A stretch of DNA of 64,000 nt. It comes from Basidiobolus meristosporus CBS 931.73 (Eukaryota; Basidiobolomycota; Basidiobolomycetes; Basidiobolales; Basidiobolaceae). The notes beneath the pieces are model-generated. The model made no database searches, had not been told where the DNA came from, and saw only the letters and a list, made by a program, of their open reading frames with translations. Each line of letters starts with the position of its first letter. Position 1 is the first letter of the stretch. Of this stretch, positions 37,863-47,965 are shown in pieces. Position numbers and translations under genes: made by a program. Where the stretch lies: NCBI GenBank assembly GCA_002104905.1, contig MCFE01000117.1, positions 62,001 through 126,000 on the forward strand, written 5' to 3'.

Positions 37863-38210
37863 TGTTGTGAAAATTTGTAATTCCACCTAAATATTCACCT
37901 AACTTATTCACTTAGATCATTACCTTTAAGTCCTGGAGAATACTGACCTAACTCCTTGTTGAAATTTACTTTGAATATTATCATCAAAATACCAGGTACT
38001 CTGAAAATGAAAATTCTCAAGGTTGTCCAAACAGCCCCAAACTTTGCAAACATGCTCTTGGAACCTTGCTTAGCATATTCTTTGAGTATGTTATGCAAAG
38101 ACCATGTAAAAGTATAAATACTACTTTTATATTCAATAAATCATAAAATGAAAACCACTTATTTACTTGTTTTTCCAATCACTTCCAATATCTCCAAGAC
38201 TCTTACAACA
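37863..38210 (+). repeat. 5' LTR of copia K
   Basis: 348 bp, TGTTGTGAAAATTTG to CTCTTACAACA. It is clearly related to the LTRs at 46499 and 47162. An AAAGTATAAATACTAC promoter-like box lies near 38110 and AATAAA near 38134. A copia-type gag frame follows within 10 bp of its end, which fixes it as a 5' LTR. Confidence 0.86.
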
Positions 38211-38214
38211 GGTT

Positions 38215-38475
38215 ATGTGCCCCAAGCTCTCACTCTCTGCAGTGTCAACTACTGCTGTTACTGGAATCTTTCCCTCTGCCAAAAAGTTTGAAGGATCTAA
38301 CAACCAAGTGTGGAAGATGAAGATAAAGATGCTGCTGCAAGAAAGAGGCCTTTGGGATATTGTCATGGGAGAAGAATATCCTCCTCAAAATGTGGGAGAG
38401 GAAGCCTTAAAGTACCAGAGAAAGGAGCTAAGGGCCTTTAACTGCATTTGCCTTAATGTCAAATACAAATGCTAA
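38215..38475 (+). pseudogene. Copia K gag N-terminal fragment
   Basis: The frame from ATG 38215 gives about 86 residues with FPSAKKFEGSNNQVWKMKIKMLL followed by GLWDIVMG, the KL-x-GSNY-x-VW-x-x-x-MK-x-x-L...LWD-x-V hallmark of copia Gag (UBN2-like). The frame ends after KYKC at 38475 and the sequence turns into a CACTA-like fragment near 38,510, so the rest of this element is missing here. Confidence 0.75.
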
Positions 38476-38515
38476 TGCTGCTCCAGAGCAAAACCTGCAC
38501 TACTTTGATTAAACA

Positions 38516-38745
38516 CTCCAAGAGAAGAGAAAAAAGATCATGTTGACATGGTAGCAAGCCTTTCCACAATAAGTGCACAGACAGCATAGAAGGCATCATA
38601 AGGGTCACACCCAATATTTTGCAACTAAAGTCATATTTATGGACTTATCAGCCGCAATTGTACCAAAAGTTTTCTGCCAGCCACTTGGTACCTCTATAAT
38701 TGCACCTAACTGCACTGGTCTCTTGCGCATGTTACAACTTAAGAA
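38516..38745 (+). mobile_element. CACTA/Tnp2-like 5' fragment (+)
   Basis: The stretch aligns by eye with the minus-strand segment 43960-44200 (shared protein text such as HRQHR followed by CFAT/YFAT-KVIF, and the bases ACACAGACAGCATAGA). It is thus a second copy of the N-terminal part of the transposase gene described at 43104-44240, in opposite orientation. Several frame changes make it a pseudogene. It abuts the broken integrase of gypsy H at about 38,745. Confidence 0.65.
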
Positions 38746-39190
38746 GTGTCTTAGATATAAGGATATCCGTGCCGGCAGATGAGGTGTTCTAGAATGAATT
38801 GGGCGGTTGTCTTCTGGTCTTTATTTTGGATGGCTTGGGCTTCTACCCACTTTGAGAAATAATTGGTAGCAATTATTATGTATTGTTCTCCTTTCTTTGT
38901 TTTCATAAAGGGCCCAACAAAGTCAATCCCTGTCTGATAGAAGGGTAGGTCAAGCGGTATTGGTGCAGTTGTTCCTATCTTTTGACTTTGGTTAAATCTT
39001 TTGCAGGTGGAGCATCTTTGTAGTGTATTCACAATGTTGGTTGTCATTTTTTTCCAATAAAATGTCTTTCTTAACATCTTGTATGTTGTTAGAAGGTTAG
39101 CATGTCCTAATGACATATGTCTTTCTTGTATAATTTCTTTGCGGGCAGTTATTGGGGGTACCTCAACTCTTAACTGTCCTTGGAGGAACC
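38746..39190 (-). pseudogene. Gypsy H integrase, truncated
   Basis: The open frame 38751-39116 has the HHCC finger (HMSLGH ... H, then CSTCKRFNQSQ) and the start of the catalytic core with GIDFVGPFMKTKKGEQYIIIATNYFSKWVEAQAI. The Asp that usually reads ATDYFSKW is Asn, which removes the first catalytic-region Asp pairing. The core ends after LEHLICRHGYPYI, before the second Asp (SDRG), where the CACTA-like fragment starts. Confidence 0.88.
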
Positions 39191-41309
39191 ATAATTGGTT
39201 TTCTTGTACTTTGTACTGACACCATTTCTTTTGAAAGTCCCTCTTCTGCTTGTTTGTAACAACATGTTTGGGATACTTCCCTCCTCTTTTAAAGCAGATT
39301 ACATCTTTGTAGTCATTGCTGACGCATACTTGGCAAACGGGATAGCGACTGAGGAAGTCTGCATCTTGGTGTTTCTTGCCAGCGCAATGAATTATTTTGA
39401 AGTTGTATTCTTGTAGTTGGAGGGCCCAACATGCTAGTCAACCGGTAAAGTCTTTAGTTTTCATCAGCCAGACCAGTGCGCTGTGGTCCGTTACTCTTGT
39501 GAATCAGCAACCATGTATGTATGTGTGGAGTTGTTTAATTGAATAAACAACAGCCAGACATTCTATCTTGGTAACAGGGTAGTGACGTTTGTGTTTGTTT
39601 AACAAATGGCTCGCGTAACCAATTGGGTGGAATTTGCCGGGTTGGTGGTATTGTCCCAGTATGGCGCCTATACCGGTGAGACTTCCATCACAGTTAATAA
39701 AAAATCTCGCATCCCAATTGGGAAAACATAACACTGGCGGTGACGTCAGGGAATGTTTCAGCTGATTGAATGCTCTCTTTTGAGGCTCCAACCATACAAA
39801 ACACTGGCCTTTTTGCGTCAATTTGTATAGGGGGGCTGCTATTGTTGCAAAGTTTTTGACAAAGCGGCAATAGTAGCCGGCTAATCCTAGGAATCCCAAC
39901 ACTGCATTAATATCCTTTGGTGTGGGTGTATCTTGAACGGCTTTCGGGAGTGAAATAGATGGGTATATTCCATCTGCCAAGATCTTGTGGCCCAGGAACA
40001 ACAATTTTGTATACAGGAAATGGCACTTCTTGAGATGTAGTTTGAGTTGGTTCTTGAGGAGGGCTGTCAGTATATGTTGCACGTTGTGTATATGTTCTTC
40101 TACATTGGGGGAATATATTGTGATGTTGTCCAGATACACAAGAGTGCATTCCCATTGTAGATTTCCTAGCACCTTGTCAATCATCCTTTGGAATGTAGCA
40201 GGGGCATTGCACAAGCCAAAAGGTAGTCAGTTCCATTTGTATAATCCAAACAATGTTATAAAAGCGGTTTTGGGTCAATCTTCCGGGGCTACTTCTACTT
40301 GCCAATACCCGGAGATTAAGTCAAGAGAGCTAAAATATTTAACTCCGATTAATCTGTCCAACAGGTTGCCTATTTGCGGTAGTGGATACACGTCCTTCTG
40401 GGTGACAGCGCTCAATTTTTGGTAGTCAATGCAAAAGCGTCACTTTCCGTCTTTCTTTGGGACTATCACTACGGGGGAGGCCCATGGTGACTGGCTCTCT
40501 GTAATGATATTGTCTTTCAATAAAGTTTCAATTGTCTCTTTGATATAGTCCGTGTCAATTTTTGAGTTCCGATAGGCTTTTTGCTTGATGGGGTATTTGC
40601 CAGTGAGGTGGATTTGGTGATGTACCCCAGGTATATGACCAATTACTTGGTTCTTAGAGAATACTTGGGCAAGCGGGTGTATTCCTTCTAGGAACTTGTC
40701 TTGTAACGCAGGCGGTAGACTGGGGTCCACATCTAGTTTGGGGAGTTCTTCTTCTGGTTCCTTGTTTGTAGGTGGTCCTTGGTTGTTTCTGTTGACTTCC
40801 TCTAGGTTCAACAATGGTACTCCTCTAGGCAATGTCACCGTGTGTTGCCCGTTGTTGACCACTAAGCACTTCAGACTTTGCGTTTCAAATTTTGGTGGTA
40901 TCCATACTTTAGGGATTGAGATTCCTTCTAGTTGCTTGGATGCCTTTGCTGCGGTTATCATTCTTCCGCTTGTCAAATAAGCTATTGGTGTCTCTAATGA
41001 GATCACTATCTCACTGGCGGGTGGTATTTTTATCACCTTTTGTGTGATGATTGGAGACTGCAACGGTTTCACTTCTTCAATTGTCACACTGTTGCTACGC
41101 GCCTTGCTCTCATTGGTGATATGAATCAGTGGGATACTCTCAGTATCCCACCTGAGTTCAGATGCACTGTAAAGTATATCCATCTTATGTTGGATAAACC
41201 AACTCTTGCCAATGAGTAAGTTGTTGGCAGCAACGGGTAGAACCACAACATCTTGGTGTATTATCAGGTTGCCTAGCCGGATGGGGCAATTAGGCTCCAC
41301 GCCTACCAT
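39190..41309 (-). pseudogene. Gypsy H RT and RNase H
   Basis: RT begins with the linker and SPWASPVVIVPKKDGK (40440) and is then stopped by TGA where gypsies have Trp (KW-R-F). The palm continues out of the longest frame to LPFGLCNAPATF; the catalytic box reads YLDN in place of YLDD (near 40120). Frame 39504-40214 covers the thumb and RNase H, with INCDGS instead of the usual TDAS and YPVTKIECLAVVYSIKQ. TGA interrupts at about 39503 (GC-stop-FTRVTDH) and 39440 (TG-stop-LACWA). Confidence 0.9.
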
Positions 41310-41339
41310 TGTGTCCAGTTGGCCATTTGCTAGCCGTAC

Positions 41340-41717
41340 TCAAATGGTGTTGTTGGGGACTATGTCTAATTTTAGACGTTTTGCTAATGACTCTGACATG
41401 ATCAACATAGAGGATCCTGTGTTGATAAGGGCAAGAATCTCTTTATTCACTATACATACCTTTATGTATGTACCTTTATTTGGTTTTTGCAGGACCGTCT
41501 GGTTGACATGAAGGGTTGTTATCTCCTTCAATCCCTCTATCAGTTCCTTGACTAGAGCCAGGGCAAGTCCCAGTAAATTGGTTATTGGGAGGGTTGCCTT
41601 GGTTTGCTCTAGTACCTTCATTATGGGAAATAGGCCATGGGAAGATGTGCTAGCGTTCTTTGTTTGTTTTAACACTTCTTCCCAAGGCTCATTCCGCACT
41701 TCTTCACCTAATTCCAC
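41340..41717 (-). pseudogene. Gypsy H aspartic protease
   Basis: The frame holds YIKVCIVNKEILALINTGSS followed by MLIMSESLAKRLKLD, a retropepsin fold signature, but the DTG triad reads NTG, so the catalytic Asp is lost through one G-to-A change. The upstream part (glutamate-rich) links to Gag through frame changes near 41,720-41,830. Confidence 0.85.
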
Positions 41718-41824
41718 GTTCTTTCCTTTTGACGGAACCTCTACTACAGGTTCCTTTGCCTCCTCTCTAGAAGCATCATGTCAACGCTTCTTCTTCCGCA
41801 CTTTGACTGTCCTGACCGGAGGGC

Positions 41825-42697
41825 TTAGATTGACTGAGTCCTGTTGGCCTCCTGGCAAGGGACTCTGTCTTTTGATGCCTTCTTCTCTTTGGTGTCTGGT
41901 GCAGCTTCTTGTCCATACTGTTTTTCACATTTGTGAGCCTGGTGACCTTTTTCTCCACACACATAACACGGATACTGTTGTTGCCGTTGTTCCATCTGTT
42001 GGGTCAGGGCTTGTACCTGGGTCTTTAGATCTACAACAGCTTCCCAGAGTTTATCACTTTCTTTGGGGACTTCTTGGACATTGTTGATCAAGAGTTCTTG
42101 GACCTTTTGCCGTAATTCTTCTAACTCACGGTCTTTCAGGGAGGCAATTTTTCCTTTCTTACGGGGGATCCCTGTCCTTTGATCATTTGTATCACTATAG
42201 GGTAGCCCCCATAGCAAGATGACCCATTGCACTTGTTTGACCAGCTCTTGCAGCGTTTTACATCCCTGTTGTTCTTTGGATGCCCTACGTCTTATTTTGT
42301 TGTCTAAGCCCATGATGTAATACCTCATGAGCTGTTGTTTGGCAATTTCATCCTTTGGGAGACATCAAACTTGTTGGAGGAACAGCTCAGTGTAGGCTTC
42401 ATAGCTCTCACTGCTTTTCTTCCATGAGGACAGTAGAAGGGCTTTGTAGTGGTACCCTTTGGCATATAGAAAGCGTGTCTTGTAGGCTTCTTCTAGTGCA
42501 TCCCAGTTGTCTTTAACTGCATCTTCCAACCCATAATGCCATCACCATGCTGACCCTTCCATATGTCATGCAAACTCCCTTACTTTCTTATTGTTGTCCC
42601 ATCCTGCATCAACTGCAACTCTCTCAAACTTATTGAACCATTCAAGGGCTTTCTCTCTCTTTCCTTTGTATGTTTTTAGTTTGATTGTAGTAGTCAT
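41825..42697 (-). pseudogene. Gypsy H Gag
   Basis: Gag starts at ATG 42697 with MTTTIKLKTYKGKREKALEWF and contains an RTx-gag-like core with HYGLEDAVKDNWDALEEAY, a coiled region near 42100 (ELEELRQKVQELL ... LTQQMEQRQQQ), and an intact zinc knuckle CYVCGEKGHQAHKC near 41960. TGA stops break it near 42568, 42550 and 42365. It ends at TAA (41825), which looks like the natural end of this frame. Confidence 0.85.
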
Positions 42698-42738
42698 TAC
42701 CTCACTTGTGCTTATTTCCGCAGAGATGGCACCAAATA

Positions 42739-43103
42739 TGTGGGTTATTACTGACTGTACTTGGTGAGTGGGAGAGCTTGTAGGTCAAGTCAGTACCACT
42801 TGGTTCAGAATAGCTTCCAATAGGAGGTAGTAAGGAAATAAATAATTTTGTCCCAAATCTCCTTGTTCTCTTGCTTGGTTCAATTGGGTAGATATATATC
42901 ACTTGGGGGCTTAGATAATAGACAATCTGTTATAAAATAGGGGTGTGAACACCTTCCTATTATGGTAAGTGTTCTAACTAGATAAGGGCAGGGATAGGAG
43001 GGAGGGTGTGTGGGGGAATCATAGGGAGGATACTGGGGGACTTTGGGTAGGACTCTGGGGAGAACTCTTGGGCAAAGAGTGGGTACTGCATTTAGTACTC
43101 ACA
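42739..43103 (-). repeat. Probable 5' LTR of gypsy H
   Basis: On the minus strand the reading of the CACTA transposase breaks exactly at TGTGAGTACT (43103). 365 bp later a CCCACA end is followed, after TATT, by TGGTGCCATCTCTGC, a plausible PBS, and 40 bp further by the Gag ATG. The region includes a G-rich stretch (42940-43080). There is no second LTR copy in the window to confirm the ends. Confidence 0.55.
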
Positions 43104-44240
43104 GTAGCTATCCATGTTTGACAGTGATTTAGGCCCAGATACCAGTGAGACTACCATCAGATTATTGCTCTGATATTGTAAGATGGGTGGCAGATTCAGA
43201 TTGATGAGAATTAGTGGCCAGCAGGATTTGTTGACAGAGTACTTGTTTAATGAGATCCCATCAAGTGCTAAGGCAAAGGCATGGTCATACATACCTTCAA
43301 AGTAGCCTCTGCTTCTTAGCTGTTTATAATGTTTGCCATTGAATATATTGGATATGTTTGCACTTGATTGATACTGAGGGCGGTGCTGTATAGCTACGCA
43401 ATATTTGTTGGACTGCATCAGCTTCCTCAGTCAGGGTATTACCAGAATATGTCCAGAGTGTGAACAATGTTTTCCCTCAATGGTGGTGGATTCCTGACAA
43501 CTTGGACACCTTGCAATGGTGGCATTGATGGATGTGAATGCCATGCAACTGTTAACACATGCTGGAATCAGGACAGTCTCTGGATCATATGTTGCTAACC
43601 ACATGATGGTTGTCCACTTGTACCAAGTACATGGTAAGTTACATCCCAGAATGATTTTGGCAAGAAGCAGTAATAAATCCTCAAAGCACCCATTACTGAT
43701 ATTAGTGGAAACATGCCACTTCTCTAGCCACAGTATTATATCATTCACTGGTAGATGGATTACTAGGCTCACTTGGCTCCATAAAGTATCCTTGGCATTT
43801 GTTTCAACAGGTGTTGTCTCATTGCATATTGGGATTTGACCAGGCTCATACATGGTTCTGTTGTTAGGGGAGATAGGCTTGCAATCCATCAGTGAACCTT
43901 CTTTGTCAGAGCTATCACTCTGCATGCCATATTCAGAAGGCTGAGGTGAGCCTAAAGGCATGACAAACTCACCTGACTCAGTTTGCGCAAGGTGACAAAG
44001 ACAGCCAGGTGCAATACTGATGTATTAACTGGCCAGCCAGATAATGTTGGTACAGTAGTCACCAATGAATGGTGAAATATGACTTGGGTGGCAAAACATT
44101 GGCCACATTCCTTGTAGTACTCTCTATGCTGTCTGTGTGCTTCATGGCTGAGCCACTTGCTACAATAGCCACATGGTCTTTTTTCTCTTTGCTTACAGCA
44201 TTGAGTCAAAGTAGTCTTGTCTGTGGGGCAAACAGTTTGA
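43104..44240 (-). pseudogene. CACTA/Tnp2-type transposase, N-terminal fragment
   Basis: Three successive minus-strand frames (43952-44209, 43431-43961, 43092-43418) give a diagnostic sequence: an N-terminal Cys/His stretch (CGYCSKWLSHEAHRQH), an acidic linker, a CPSCQ ... HCSHSGH cluster near 43460-43500 that may bind zinc, and then IFNGKHYKQLRSRGYFEG followed by FALALDGISLNKYSVNKSCWPLILINLNLPP and VSGPKSLSNMDSY. The last block is the conserved core of fungal Tnp2/CACTA (EnSpm) transposases. The reading stops at 43103 where the gypsy H LTR begins, so the C-terminal two-thirds are absent. No CACTA terminal repeat was found. Confidence 0.8.
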
Positions 44241-45540
44241 CACTCAACAATGTAATGCTATTATATCACTTTTTGGTCAATACTCATGTGAATTTATGAC
44301 AGTCTTTTATTTGAGACATTGCACCTACATGAATGCAAGATTCAATGATGACCCACCATAGTGAGCATTTTAAATACAGTTGTGGCACCACATACACACA
44401 TATATGTAACACTATTTCCCCTTTGGTTTGACTCACTTCTATATATATGCTGTTAGAGAATTAAGCAAAGTTGTCTGGTTCCCAACCAATCCCCACCGCT
44501 GACTGCAACAGAAGAGTGGTTAGTCAACTGCTTGCTTTGACATTCAGTGCAACAAGCCGGGCTATATCCAAAAAAGGCCATGTTGGCAGTGTGCCCACTG
44601 AAGGTAATAATGCAGGCTCCTCAGGCTCTCAATCAAGTAGGCAATTGAGAACCTCTCTGGAGCCACAAGCTGACTGTTATGCTCAGGCAGATGAGTATGT
44701 AGCAAACACAGTACCCTTAGTTGAAGACCAGCAAGTGGCCATCATGACATCACCACCACCTATATTAGAAAGTATGTTGTCAGCTCATACCAATGCATAA
44801 ATGAAGCAATTGAGTGCAGTGGCTGATAGGATAGATGCTATGGCCCAGGGAAATCAGGCAATAGTCCCAAAACAGAATGAGCAGATAATACATGTAGAGC
44901 AATCAATATCCCAGGTAGAGAAAGCAGTATCTTTGCTGCAAAGAAGTAGCTCAGGTAGCTCAATGTCACAGCCAAGAATTGAGCCATTTCCCAGTGTAAC
45001 AGCATAGGAACACTGTACAGTGTTTGAAGCACAACAACAGTGCACAAAGATAAAGCCCACAGAAAAGCCTATCACAGCATGGGAGGGAGACAATGTGGTG
45101 TTTATGCCAAAGCCCAAAAATCAAAAGACATTGAAGATCTATGAAGCCTTTCAATGCAATATTGAAGAGTGGGCAAATATTCAAGAGGCCATCAGAAGTC
45201 TAACACACCATTGCCTTTAGTCCAGCATACCATGGGCCATCAGGGACTTGAGACCAAGCAGAATGCACTTGACTTATTCCATGAGCATTATCCTGAATTC
45301 AAACAGGCAAACCAGTTTTGGGCCAGCATTGGTATGCTAAGAAAGTATCTTAAGAATAGCAGAAGCTATCAAAGGCAGCAGAACAAGGGTGCCATGGCTA
45401 AAAGCCAGCAGTTTCCTCAAGAGCCTGTTACAAGCAGGGCCAAAAGCTCCAGACAAGTGTCAAAGATATACCTCTTAGTCACAGGACTTAGTACTTGTGA
45501 CAGCCTTTGGATGGGATCATCACAATAACTTTTCATAGGG
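44241..45540 (+). pseudogene. Unknown ORF cluster, likely mobile-element derived
   Basis: Three consecutive + frames (44471-44800, 44801-45007, 45020-45220 with 45169-45528 overlapping) read as one decayed gene of about 350 codons interrupted by single stops at 44798-44800 and 45005-45007 and a frameshift near 45200. It is Ser/Gln-rich at the N-terminus, has a heptad-like stretch (IIHVEQSISQVEKAVSLLQ) and ends in a polar segment with LFHEHYPEFKQANQFWASIGML. I do not recognise the family; a Gag-like or accessory protein of a transposon is a guess from context. Confidence 0.45.
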
Positions 45541-46498
45541 TTACCCCCATTGTGGGATCTAGATGGCTATTTCAGATTGGATCCACCTGCAGGATCAATA
45601 TATTTTTTAGGGACTTAGGCACTTTGAAACCCTCTCAAGAGCAGCTATATTAGACCAAATAGGTACTTTCATTATTGACTATGTAATCCAACAGCATTGG
45701 CAATATTAGGATGTATGGTTATTGAAATATAGATAAAGCATTAAATGACTGACTTTCACATAAGGGTTTGATCAAAATCCCAGCCAATATTCTGCTAGTC
45801 ACAATGATTTTGTACTGAGTTCCTTTGGGATCCATTGGAGTAACAGATGATTGCACTTTTCCATATCATGGTATCTAACAACTTTGGTGAGATATATATA
45901 TTTATTTAGCATAGACTTATTCTTAGGTTGATCAAACCTTAACTCAGCTTCAATGATATAATAATATCACCAAAAGCAAAATGTCAGGCTTCCTTCCTAC
46001 TTGGAGTATATAAGATGTAGCCTTTGTTGAATAGATCTGCTCAAGAGTAATTCAGACTTTTGCAGCTCTCTCTTGAATATAATCCCTCCCTAGAATTGAA
46101 GCTTGGATATGCAAGCATGGAAGACTCTTGGTCTCCTCTGCTTGAGCTTCAAAATTAGCTATTCATGAACAGAAGGATCCCCCACTTCATCAGAAACATT
46201 GCTCCAAGAGTTTCTCACGCAGACTTCTTGTCTATATCTTCCAAAGCTGGTAGTAAATTTCAGCAAGATTTGCAATAGAAGGAAGCATCCTGGATGGAGG
46301 GCTGATTGCAATCTAAATTGACTTGTTGTGGCACTCATAATCTGCCAGAAAGTCAAATGGAGGTTCTGAAAGTGTGAATAGAGATACTCCAAAAGGACTA
46401 CATTCACATGGAGCTTATAATATAATCCAACTGTATCTAAAAATTTTTGATTATAGTAGAGCACAGGGCTATCATAAAGTAATGCTAGAATGCTTTAT
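45541..46498. other. Unassigned AT-rich spacer
   Basis: About 960 bp with no recognisable domain; the longest frame (46159-46464, minus, 101 codons) has no family signature. Probably decayed transposon or intergenic DNA. Confidence 0.4.
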
Positions 46499-46924
46499 AT
46501 TTTGTGAAAATTTGCAATTTCACCTAAATGTTCATCTAACTTAGTCACTTAGATTATTACCCACAAATATTAGAGAATACTGACCAAATTCCTTGTTGGG
46601 ATTTACTTGGGATATTTCTCACCAAAAGATCATTCCCTTCAAATACTAGAGAATACTGACCAAATTCCTTGTTGGGATTTACTTAGAATATTCTCACCAA
46701 AATACCAGGTACCCAGAACATGAAAATTCTGAAAGTATTCCAAACAGCCCCAAACTTTGCACACATGTTCTTGGGACCTTTCTAATCCTATTCTTTGTGC
46801 TTGCTATGCCAAGGCCGTGTAAAAGTATAAACATTCCTTATATATGCAATAAATGATTAAGCAAAAGCCACATAATTTACTTGTTCTCCAAATCACTTCC
46901 AATATCTCTAAGACTCTTACAACA
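46499..46924 (+). repeat. Copia LTR with internal 76-bp tandem duplication
   Basis: Similar along its length to the copia K LTR (37863-38210) but longer. The start is eroded (TATTTTGTGAAAATTTG) and the end is CTCTTACAACA. Positions 46565-46640 are followed by a near-copy from 46641 (shared AGAGAATACTGACCAAATTC), which explains the extra length. Downstream comes only the end of copia pol, so it may be the 5' LTR of an internally deleted element. Confidence 0.85.
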
Positions 46925-47161
46925 TTATAGATACTATGAGTAATTAGATTCAAATCCAACTTTTCATGCTAGAACTAAGCACATAGATATTAGACACCAT
47001 TTCATACATGTAGCTATACAGAATAACTTAGCAAAGTTGGTTTACTGCTCTATAGATGAAATGATTGCAGCCACATTTACCAAACCATTGGTGAGTGACA
47101 AATTTGATCATCTTAGGTCACAGTTAGGACTAGTCAGTATGAACATTTAGTTTAGTGGGAG
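46925..47161 (+). pseudogene. Copia RNase H 3' end and polypurine tract
   Basis: The frame reads ARTKHIDIRHHFIH ... NLAKLVYCSIDEMIAATFTKPLVSDKFDHLRSQLGL, the last block of copia pol (RTKHIDIRYHFIRE ... ADIFTKPL). A short purine stretch (TTAGTGGGAG) directly precedes the LTR at 47162. All of Gag, INT and RT is missing between the LTR at 46499-46924 and this tail. Confidence 0.88.
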
Positions 47162-47735
47162 TGTTGCAAACATTTGTAATTCCACCTAAATATTCACCTA
47201 ACTTGGTCACTTAGATCATTACCTACAAATATTAGAGAATACTGACCAAATTCCTTGTTGGGATTTACTTGGGATATTTTCACCAAAACATCAGGTACCC
47301 AGAGCATAAAAATTCTCAAAGCGGTCCAAACAGCCCCAAACTTTGCAAACATGTTCTTGGGCCCTTTCTAAACAGATTTCATTTGTTCTTCATGCCAAGG
47401 CCATGTAAAAGTATAAACACTACTTTGACATCATGTAATAGCGGTATTTATACTTTTTACTTGGTCTTGGCAAAACAAAATGTGGAATGTGTTTAGGAAG
47501 GTCCCGAGAACATGCGTTCAAGGTTTAGGACTGTTTGGACAACTTGGAATATTTTCACCAAAACATCAGATACCCAAAACATGAAAATTCCCAAAGTGCA
47601 TCCCAACAAGGAAGCTTGGCAGTATTCTCTAAGATTTGTAGGCAATGATCTAAGTGACCAAGTTTGGTGAATATTTAGGTGGAATTACGAATTTTTACAA
47701 CACTCCCACTCAGCTAAATGTTCATACTGACTATA
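47131..47735. repeat. Inverted repeat of copia 3' ends (LTR tail-to-tail)
   Basis: The + arm is the pol end plus LTR from 47162 to about 47415; the - arm (about 47441-47735) is the same segment, pol end, GAGTGGGAG tract and LTR start, in reverse orientation. The spacer at the centre is about 25 bp around 47,428. Both LTRs lack their last ~80 bp. Arm identity by eye is high except for one internally inverted segment. A TA-repeat run (47,735-47,755) follows, then unique host DNA. Confidence 0.88.
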
Positions 47736-47739
47736 TATA

Positions 47740-47965
47740 TATATATGTATATACATTGCCCTCCCACTCACAATATCTGCGCAACAAGTATGAGCTGAGG
47801 TGCTCTAGGCCGGATGAGCATGGCACCACGGCTTCGTGGGTGCACTCTGCATATTTGATGAATGCTGGACTTCATTGCGGTGTGTACATACATAGTTTGG
47901 TAAGATTACAGTGGGGAAGTGTATAGGGGGATGATCTGAAACCCGGTATGGTGATGGTCGAACCT
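47740..47965. other. Boundary of repeat block; 3' flank of RING/TRAF gene
   Basis: TA-rich microsatellite and then sequence with higher G+C that matches no repeat in the window. It should contain the 3' UTR of the minus-strand gene that ends at 47966. Confidence 0.5.

Larger units (their letters stand above)
38746..43103 (-). mobile_element. Ty3/gypsy element H, second family, 3'-truncated
   Basis: Order on the minus strand: probable LTR, PBS-like TGGTGCCATCTCTGC, Gag, PR, RT, RNase H, and integrase, broken off at 38,745 after the start of the INT core. Sequence, LTR, codon use and higher G+C set it apart from family A-G. Practically all premature stops are TGA. Confidence 0.88.
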
